A stretch of 64,000 nucleotides of DNA, taken from Eublepharis macularius (lineage: Eukaryota > Chordata > Lepidosauria > Squamata > Eublepharidae). Shown piece by piece: positions 60,697-64,000 of this stretch (position 1 is the first letter of the stretch; each line of letters begins with the position of its first letter). The notes beneath the pieces are model-generated. The model was given only the letters and a program-made list of their open reading frames with translations, had not been told where the DNA came from and did no database searches. Both the position numbers and the translations under genes were made by a program. The stretch is from NCBI RefSeq assembly GCF_028583425.1, contig NC_072801.1, forward strand, positions 58,853,766 to 58,917,765, read 5' to 3'.

Positions 60697-62567
60697 GTGT
60701 GTGTGAGTGACAGCAATTGTCAAAAGGACCAATTCTGCTTCCGGTCACTGCTTGCATCCCAGTGTCAGCAGTGTAAAGCCAAAGATATGGTGAGTGCAAA
60801 GGGTGAGTGCTGCATCTGTCATAGTGAAGTGTTTTTACCCCTGAAGATAGTGCTTAAAATGAGAGTTCCTCTGACTCCTGCTTGCTGTCCACTCTGAGAG
60901 TCCTTTGCAAATCATATGTGCCTCTGTTTTTTCCAACACAGCTAATTATTTGTATCTGTGGTGGGTTTTCTTACCCTGGTTCTGTGCTTATGTCCTGAAA
61001 TTAAAGTATGGAAACTGCAGTGTCAGAACTGGCCTTCAGAGTTAATATACTGGGAAATGTGATGATGCACAGTCTTTACATCTGTTGCATGAAGGAACAG
61101 GTCAGTGGGATGGGGGTACATGTTGCCAGCACATTACTTACTTTATCTCCTAGACTTGCCAAAATGATGGGGAATGCTGCTTGGGTTCCCTGTGTGTATG
61201 GGGCAAGTGTGCAGAAGGTGTAAGCCAAGGAGAGAGTGGGACGAGATGTGACCCAAACCAAGACAAGTGTGCTCAGGGATTGTGCTGCACCACCAGCAAA
61301 GGTGAGATACTTTTCAGCCTTTGCATGCTTTCCTCTCCTCTCCATTGAAACTCATAAAAGGCCAGAGATGTGATACAATGGGACACACTGGATATTTTAT
61401 TACTCCGGAAGTTACTTGCTAGCGCTGCTACACATTGCATTCTAAGGGCACATCATCTGCAAAAACACAGTACCCATGGCTATAACTGAGTTTTATTGAA
61501 TTCTGTTTGACCCTCTCATCCCCCATCTAGTCTTTCTTGTGCTGCTATATGCCAGTTAGCAGTATATGTGTGCAGACTGAGGAGCACGAGAGCTCAAGAG
61601 AGGGAAAATCAGTTTACTTGTAGGTATGATGGAGAAACTTAATTGCTTTGCTGGATCTGGCCAAAGTCCAGCATTCTAGCAGCACCTGGAAACAAGGAGA
61701 CAATATTTATTTACAGCAAGGGTCTCCAACCTTTTTTTGAGCCTGTGGGCACTTTTGGAATTCTTGCACAGATTGGTAGGTGCAGCTACAAAATGGCTAC
61801 TGCAAGAGACAGAACCAACCACAAAATTGTTGCCACACAGAAAATGTCAGGGAGTGAGGTTATGCATAACACTAATAGTAACTCTTCAGCATTTCTGGCA
61901 GAGGATCTATTTAACAGTACGCCTTTTAAAATCATATTGTTTTAAAATATTTTCTTGCATACACTTGTGGTGAAGATCCTTGTGCTATGGTGGCAGCTGC
62001 TGCTGAGGCAACTTTTAAAACGTCTGCACAGGCAATCCCATCTCCATTGGCCAATCAGAAGCCTTGGTGGGCAAAAGCCCCACCTAGCCCTTCCGACTTT
62101 CTAAAGCACTCGAAGAGCATCAGGAAAGGTATCAGCATGCACCATGGTGCCCTTAGGGACCCCTGATTTAGACAATGGCACTTCCTAGCAACAGCTTCGA
62201 GAACTTTTGGCTGTACTTCCTTGAATTCTGCTGATAATTAAGCCAATATTTCTTCACTAACTGTCCCGTAACACAAACCATAGATAGCTCTGAGAACATC
62301 TGTTATGGAAGACCCATTAATTTCAGCAGGCTAACACAGACGATGTTCTGAGCTTATTTTGATTCCTGCATTTTGTACATGTAACATTTCCCAGTTTCTG
62401 TCTTATCTCCTTGCAGCTTTCTCATTTCCAGTCTGTGCTCCTTATCCAAAAGAAGGCGAAGCATGCCAGACACCAAGTACTACTTTCTTTAGACTGATGG
62501 TTTGGGACAACCAGGCAGCATTTGCCAAATGTCCATGTGCCCAAGGGTTGGAGTGCAGAAGTAAAAG
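60697..62567 (+). CDS. DKK3-type cysteine-rich exons of the same locus (3' incomplete)
   Basis: Three exons with good splice sites: 60697-60789 (phase 0 in), 61154-61301 and 62417-62567. They encode the Dickkopf N-terminal cysteine domain with all ten cysteines (CVSDSNC, FC, SQCQQC, TCQNDGECC, LCVWGKC) and most of the second, colipase-like domain (RCDPNQDKC, GLCC, FPVCAPYPKEGEAC, KCPCAQGLEC). Spacing and the pieces LCVWGKC and PVCxPxPxEGExC are of DKK3 type. They join in phase to DKKL1 exon 3 (ending 54177), as DKK3 is built. The tenth cysteine of domain two is missing; a donor (AAAAG|GTAATG) ends exon 62567, so the last exon probably lies beyond the window. Without it the frame stops at once (TAA). 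Alternatives: a separate tandem gene, or a decaying remnant, though no break is seen. Confidence 0.8.
61717..62165 (+). mobile_element. hAT-type MITE, family 3
   Basis: Ends CAAGGGTCTCCAACC and GGGACCCCTG. Flanks ATTTACAG and ATTTAGAC agree at 6 of 8. Lies in the intron between the last two cysteine-rich exons. Confidence 0.7.
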
Positions 62568-62635
62568 GTAATGAGGACTTGTTCTGTGCTCCACCCCCAT
62601 CAAAAGAATTCTCTTCCTTACTGTGCAACCTAGTT

Positions 62636-63095
62636 AGAGTTTCCAGGTCCCCTTACCGTCCGGGCAGGAGACAAAAGACCTGGCACTCTGCTTTTTAATT
62701 GTCTTTGGTGCTGCACGATGACATCACTTCCTGGAAGTGATGTTGTTGTGCAGGCCTCGTGCTGCCTCTGAAAGTGCTCCTGCATTACACAGTGGGACAA
62801 TTTTGGCCCACTATGGAGCGTGGGAGCGCTGCCAGGGCAGCGTGATAGGCCCTGGAGTGTTCCTGCACTCAGCAACAGGACAATTTTGGCCTGTTTAGGG
62901 GCAAATAGGGCCCATTTGGGGACCAAATGGGCCTACTGTAGCGTGCAGGAGTGCACCATGCTACCTGGGAGCATGCCCTGGGAGGCATCCTCCCCTGCCT
63001 TTTCCCCTGTTGGGCAGGTAAGTAGTGGTGAGGGGTAGAGGGTGGGAGCAGGGGATCTGGATCCCCCACCCCCAGCGGGGGACTGGCAACCCTAA
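62636..63095 (+). mobile_element. MITE, GGTTGCCAGGTCCCC family, perfect target duplication
   Basis: Flanked by ACCTAGTT at 62628-62635 and 63096-63103. Palindrome at 62711-62753 (GATGACATCACTTCC / GGAAGTGATGTTG). The right end is GGGGGACTGGCAACCCTAA. Confidence 0.75.
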
Positions 63096-63189
63096 ACCTA
63101 GTTCTAAAACCAACAATAGAAGGATCCCCTGAAAAGATCATAGTGTTGAAAGAGTCAGCCTGGACAGACACTGTCAAGATACTGGTTGC

Positions 63190-63332
63190 TGGTCTATCTC
63201 ATGTACAGGATGGTTCACAGGAGGAGGTGGCCATTAAAATAGCCATTGTTCTTTTGTTGTACAGTAAATTGTAAACCACTGAGCGCACAGAGAAGTATGG
63301 TGAAAATATTCCAAATAAATAAATAAAATTGC
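63190..63332 (+). mobile_element. LINE 3' tail
   Basis: GTAAATTGTAAACCACTGAG, then a CCAAATAAATAAATAAA end of L2-like type. Confidence 0.4.
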
Positions 63333-63871
63333 TGGACTGGAAGGGTATGGTTATAGGAATGTATAAGCACTATGTGAACAACCATTTTAGTTCTGCTTAC
63401 AGCTGATTGCATAAAAGCAGTGCCCACCCCATGGGCAAAAGCTTACTATTTGTTTACCCAAAAATCTCATTCAAGAAAGGAGCAATTTCTCCCTGCAACT
63501 GCCCTTCATGAACATTTTCTTCCTTGCCCCTCTCTTTTAAAATGGCTTCTATCACTTTAATTAGCTGATCCTCATTTATTCTCCTGGCTGTTGTGTTCCT
63601 GAATTAATCAGGCAGGGTGGATTTAATTACTGGTTTTCTTCTTTGCTAGAGCAGTGCTCATTATTTTTTTTTAATTTTATTTTTTATTATTGCAATTGTG
63701 TCATTGTGGTTGAGATCAAAAAGAAAAAAATGAGCAATTGCTCTGGCTGCAAAGAGGAAATCAGAATGGCAAAGCCCTCGCCCCCTCCTCCAACAGGAAG
63801 CAACTGAAGATAGTCCTGGGACTGTGGAAGAACCTTGCCATTCTGATCAGGAGAAGCAGGTGCTATAACTA

Positions 63872-64000
63872 GGGTTGCCAACCTCTAGGTTGGGCCTGGA
63901 GTCCCCCCAGAATTACAATTGCTCTCCAGGCTAAAGAGATCAGTTCCCTCCAGAGAAAATGGCAACTTTGGAGGTTGGGACTCTGTGGCATTACACCCCT
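63872..64000 (-). mobile_element. MITE of the AGGGTTGCCA family, cut by the window end
   Basis: TAGGGTTGCCAACCTCTAGG, then CAGAATTACAATTGCTCTCC, AGAGATCAGTTCCCTCCAGA and GGCATTACACCCC; continues past the window. Confidence 0.6.

Noticed and set aside
1-64000. Retrovirus, LTR element or Polinton
   Set aside because: No paired LTRs, primer site, or gag, pol, env or capsid text was seen; the reverse-transcriptase remnants are of LINE type.
1-64000. CRISPR arrays or bacterial operons
   Set aside because: No regularly spaced repeats; spliced vertebrate genes throughout.

Overview
The window is nuclear DNA from a vertebrate, most likely a squamate reptile (a lizard; a gecko fits but is not proven). 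The genes have many small exons with GT/AG borders. The introns are packed with Bov-B/RTE, CR1 and L2-like LINE ends, tRNA-derived SINEs with A and B boxes, and hAT-type MITEs with 8-bp target duplications. No bacterial, CRISPR, retroviral or Polinton-like element was recognised.

Three host genes lie in the order seen on human 19q13.33. CD37 (tetraspanin, + strand, coding exons 6904-17642) gives a 269-residue product with all eight coding exons in phase. TEAD2 (TEA-domain factor of the Hippo pathway, - strand, coding exons 31931 down to 22389, probable first exon near 39.3 kb) gives 410 residues from eleven coding exons in phase. A Dickkopf-like gene (+ strand, from 49774) follows. CD37 and TEAD2 are convergent; TEAD2 and the Dickkopf-like gene are divergent.

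The Dickkopf-like locus is the main discovery candidate. Its first three coding exons encode the soggy region shared by DKKL1 and DKK3, and all end in phase 0. A phase-0 terminal exon at 55882-56217, with AATAAA at 56356, matches the C-terminus of mammalian DKKL1. Some 4.5 kb further on, three more in-phase exons (60697-60789, 61154-61301, 62417-62567) encode the DKK3-type cysteine-rich domains that mammalian DKKL1 lacks. The locus could therefore make a short soggy protein or a full DKK3-like protein by choice of 3' end, and may preserve the state from which mammalian DKKL1 was reduced. A third phase-0 acceptor with a short ORF and AATAAA lies at 54939.

Other points: CD37 has a coherent candidate alternative last exon at 15079-15183; TEAD2 has an in-frame AUA in strong context upstream of its first AUG, like the non-AUG starts of other TEADs; and several MITE families carry CRE (TGACGTCA) or octamer (ATTTGCAT) motifs in and around CD37.

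Layout: 1-3.4 kb upstream repeats; 3.4-3.66 kb probable CD37 promoter and leader exon; 3.7-17.6 kb CD37; 17.6-21.7 kb intergenic; 21.7-39.6 kb TEAD2; 39.6-49.7 kb repeat-rich divergent spacer; 49.7-64 kb the Dickkopf-like locus, whose last exon probably lies beyond the window.
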